Positions 4,707 to 6,101 of a stretch of DNA of 6,101 bases are shown piece by piece; within the stretch, counting starts at the first letter, position 1, and the number at the start of each line of letters is the position of its first letter. Under the pieces are notes generated by a model, which was given only the letters and a program-made list of their open reading frames with translations, did not search any database and was not told the origin of the DNA. This DNA comes from Rhodothermales bacterium (lineage in GTDB: Bacteria; Bacteroidota; Rhodothermia; Rhodothermales; UBA10348): contig JABDJZ010000619.1 of NCBI GenBank assembly GCA_013003255.1, forward strand, positions 1 through 6,101. Direction: 5' to 3'. The position numbers were made by a program, and so were the translations under genes.

Positions 4707-6101
4707 CTACAGCTCGTAACCCGGCGCGTACGCTTCCAGCGCCTGCCGGTACTTACGCAGGAAGCTCGCGGCCATCGCACCATCGATGATCCGGTGGTCG
4801 TACGACAGGGACACATACATCATGTGGCGGATGCCAATTACATCGCCGATGTTCGGGTCCTCAATCACCACCGGACGCTTGGTGATGGCGCCCGGCGCCA
4901 GGATGGCCACCTGCGGCTGGTTGATGATGGGCGTGCCCATGATCGAGCCGAGCGACCCCACGTTGGTCACCGTAAAGGTGCCACCCTGCAGTTCGTCGGG
5001 CTGAAGCTTCTTGCTGCGGGCTCTGGTGGCGAGGTCAGCGGCGGCGTGCGCGAGGCCGGCGATGTTCTTTTGCCCGGCATAGCGCATGACCGGTGCCACA
5101 AGGCCGCTCGTGCCGATGGCGACGGCGATTCCGATGTGAAAGTCCTTGCGGACCACAATCTCCTTGTCGTTCACCGAGCTGTTCATCAGCGGGTGCTCCT
5201 TGAGCGCCTCCACCGCGGCGTGGACAAAGAAGGGCGTGTACGTCAGCTTGACGCCTTCGCGCTCCAGGAAGCCGGCCTTCTCGGCCTCTCTGAGGCGGAC
5301 AAGGTTGGTCACATCGATCTCGGCGAACGAGGTCACGTGCGCCGACGTGGCCTTAGACCTCGTCATGTGGTCGGCAATGATCTGCCGCATCCGATCCATC
5401 TTGAGGATCTCGACGCGTCCATCGCCGGACGCCACGACGGGTGCCGGGGCGGGCGCTGACGGTCTCGGCGCTGCGGCCGGTGCCGCCGGGGCGGACTGGC
5501 CACGCGTCTTGAGGTATGCCATGAGGTCCGCCTTGGTCACGCGGCCGTCACGTCCGGACCCCTGGATGCGCTTGAGCTCGGCCAGCGATACGCCCTCGGC
5601 CTCGGCAATGGAGCGAACCAGTGGCGTGTAGAAGCTGCCCTCCTCGTCGTGGCGCGGTATCGGGCCTGCGGCTCCGTCGCCCGAAGGCACGTTCACCACG
5701 GGGGCTGAAGGTGCGCTGCTCGCCGTGGCAGCCGCCGCGGCAGGCGCGGGTTTGGCGGGCGCCGGCGGCGCCGCACCCACTTCCGCGCCTGATGCGATGA
5801 TGGCGATCGGCGTACCGACCTCTACCGTCGCGCCCTCCTCAGCAAGTAGCTGTACCACCACCCCTTTCGCGGGCGAAGGCACCTCCGTGTCCACCTTGTC
5901 CGTGGCAATCTCGAGAAGCGTCTCGTCCAGATCGATGGCCTCGCCGGGCTGCTTGGCCCATGCGATGATGGTGCCTTCCATGATGGACTCGCCCATCTTG
6001 GGCATGACCACCTGAACGGGCTCCCCGGACGCCATGGTTGCCACCTCAGCCGAGGCCGCTGGACGGGCGGCGGGGGCCGGCGCGGCGGGTGCTGCGACGG
6101 G
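4707..6101 (-). CDS. 2-oxoacid dehydrogenase E2 component (dihydrolipoamide acyltransferase), C-terminal part, open at the right edge
   Basis: This is the acyl-transferring core of a pyruvate, 2-oxoglutarate or branched-chain 2-oxoacid dehydrogenase complex, passing the acyl group from lipoyl-lysine to CoA. In the 464 visible residues, 1-19 are an Ala/Pro linker. A lipoyl domain follows at about 29-103, with the lipoylated Lys69 in DKVDTE. Next come a second Ala/Pro linker, the peripheral subunit-binding domain at about 157-197 (YTPLVRSIAEAEG, GSGRDGRVTKADL), a third linker, and the catalytic domain at 229-464. The active-site His436 and Asp440 lie in SYDHRIIDG, with FTVTNVGSLG upstream. The frame has no stop up to base 6101. 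The in-frame GTG at 6044 and ATG at 6035 lie inside linker-like sequence and are unlikely to be the true start. The protein therefore begins outside the window, probably with another lipoyl domain, as in two-lipoyl E2 proteins carrying DKVDTE. This motif is common in Bacteroidota and actinobacterial E2s and does not settle the substrate (sucB-, aceF- or bkd-type). Confidence 0.92.
   Translation of the reverse strand, partial: PVAAPAAPAPAARPAASAEVATMASGEPVQVVMPKMGESIMEGTIIAWAKQPGEAIDLDETLLEIATDKVDTEVPSPAKGVVVQLLAEEGATVEVGTPIAIIASGAEVGAAPPAPAKPAPAAAAATASSAPSAPVVNVPSGDGAAGPIPRHDEEGSFYTPLVRSIAEAEGVSLAELKRIQGSGRDGRVTKADLMAYLKTRGQSAPAAPAAAPRPSAPAPAPVVASGDGRVEILKMDRMRQIIADHMTRSKATSAHVTSFAEIDVTNLVRLREAEKAGFLEREGVKLTYTPFFVHAAVEALKEHPLMNSSVNDKEIVVRKDFHIGIAVAIGTSGLVAPVMRYAGQKNIAGLAHAAADLATRARSKKLQPDELQGGTFTVTNVGSLGSIMGTPIINQPQVAILAPGAITKRPVVIEDPNIGDVIGIRHMMYVSLSYDHRIIDGAMAASFLRKYRQALEAYAPGYEL

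Noticed and set aside
4380..5459. Long plus-strand open frame (359 residues) opposite the GH5 and E2 genes.
   Set aside because: It spans two well-supported genes and their spacer on the opposite strand and has no recognisable domain. It is a GC-rich antisense shadow.

Overview
The window looks like chromosomal DNA from a GC-rich member of the Bacteroidota/Rhodothermota group, and the Rhodothermales-like side seems most likely. Three signs support this. The extracellular glycosidase ends in a type IX secretion (T9SS) sorting domain. The promoter-like box before the AMP nucleosidase gene fits the Bacteroidota -7 consensus TAnnTTTG. The visible starts lack a clear Shine-Dalgarno sequence. This placement is inference; no marker gene such as 16S rRNA is present.

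Layout, left to right. (1) 1-1297, minus strand: the N-terminal 432 residues of a membrane-anchored MutS-family protein. It runs off the left edge just before its ATPase domain. (2) 1298-1356: a 59-bp divergent intergenic region with a Bacteroidota-type -7 box and a 10-bp palindrome. (3) 1357-2133, plus strand: a short-form AMP nucleosidase (amn). (4) 2134-2539: a 406-bp convergent intergenic region. It holds a G-rich stretch, then six diverged tandem units of about 51 bp, each built around an inverted repeat. This array is the least explained part of the window. (5) 2540-4522, minus strand: a secreted GH5 glycoside hydrolase with a CBM6 module and a T9SS C-terminal domain. (6) 4523-4706: a 184-bp spacer with two palindromes close to the glycosidase start and possible terminator hairpins nearer the upstream gene. 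(7) 4707-6101, minus strand: the C-terminal 464 residues of a 2-oxoacid dehydrogenase E2 acyltransferase. It is open at the right edge, and its first visible residues are an Ala/Pro linker, so at least one more domain, probably a second lipoyl domain, lies outside.

The genes do not form an obvious pathway. They cover nucleotide turnover (amn), central carbon or branched-chain oxoacid oxidation (E2), extracellular beta-glucan breakdown (GH5) and an ATPase of unclear role (MutS-like). The reading is an ordinary chromosomal neighbourhood of independent units. The one structure not accounted for by known families is the repeat array between amn and the glycosidase.
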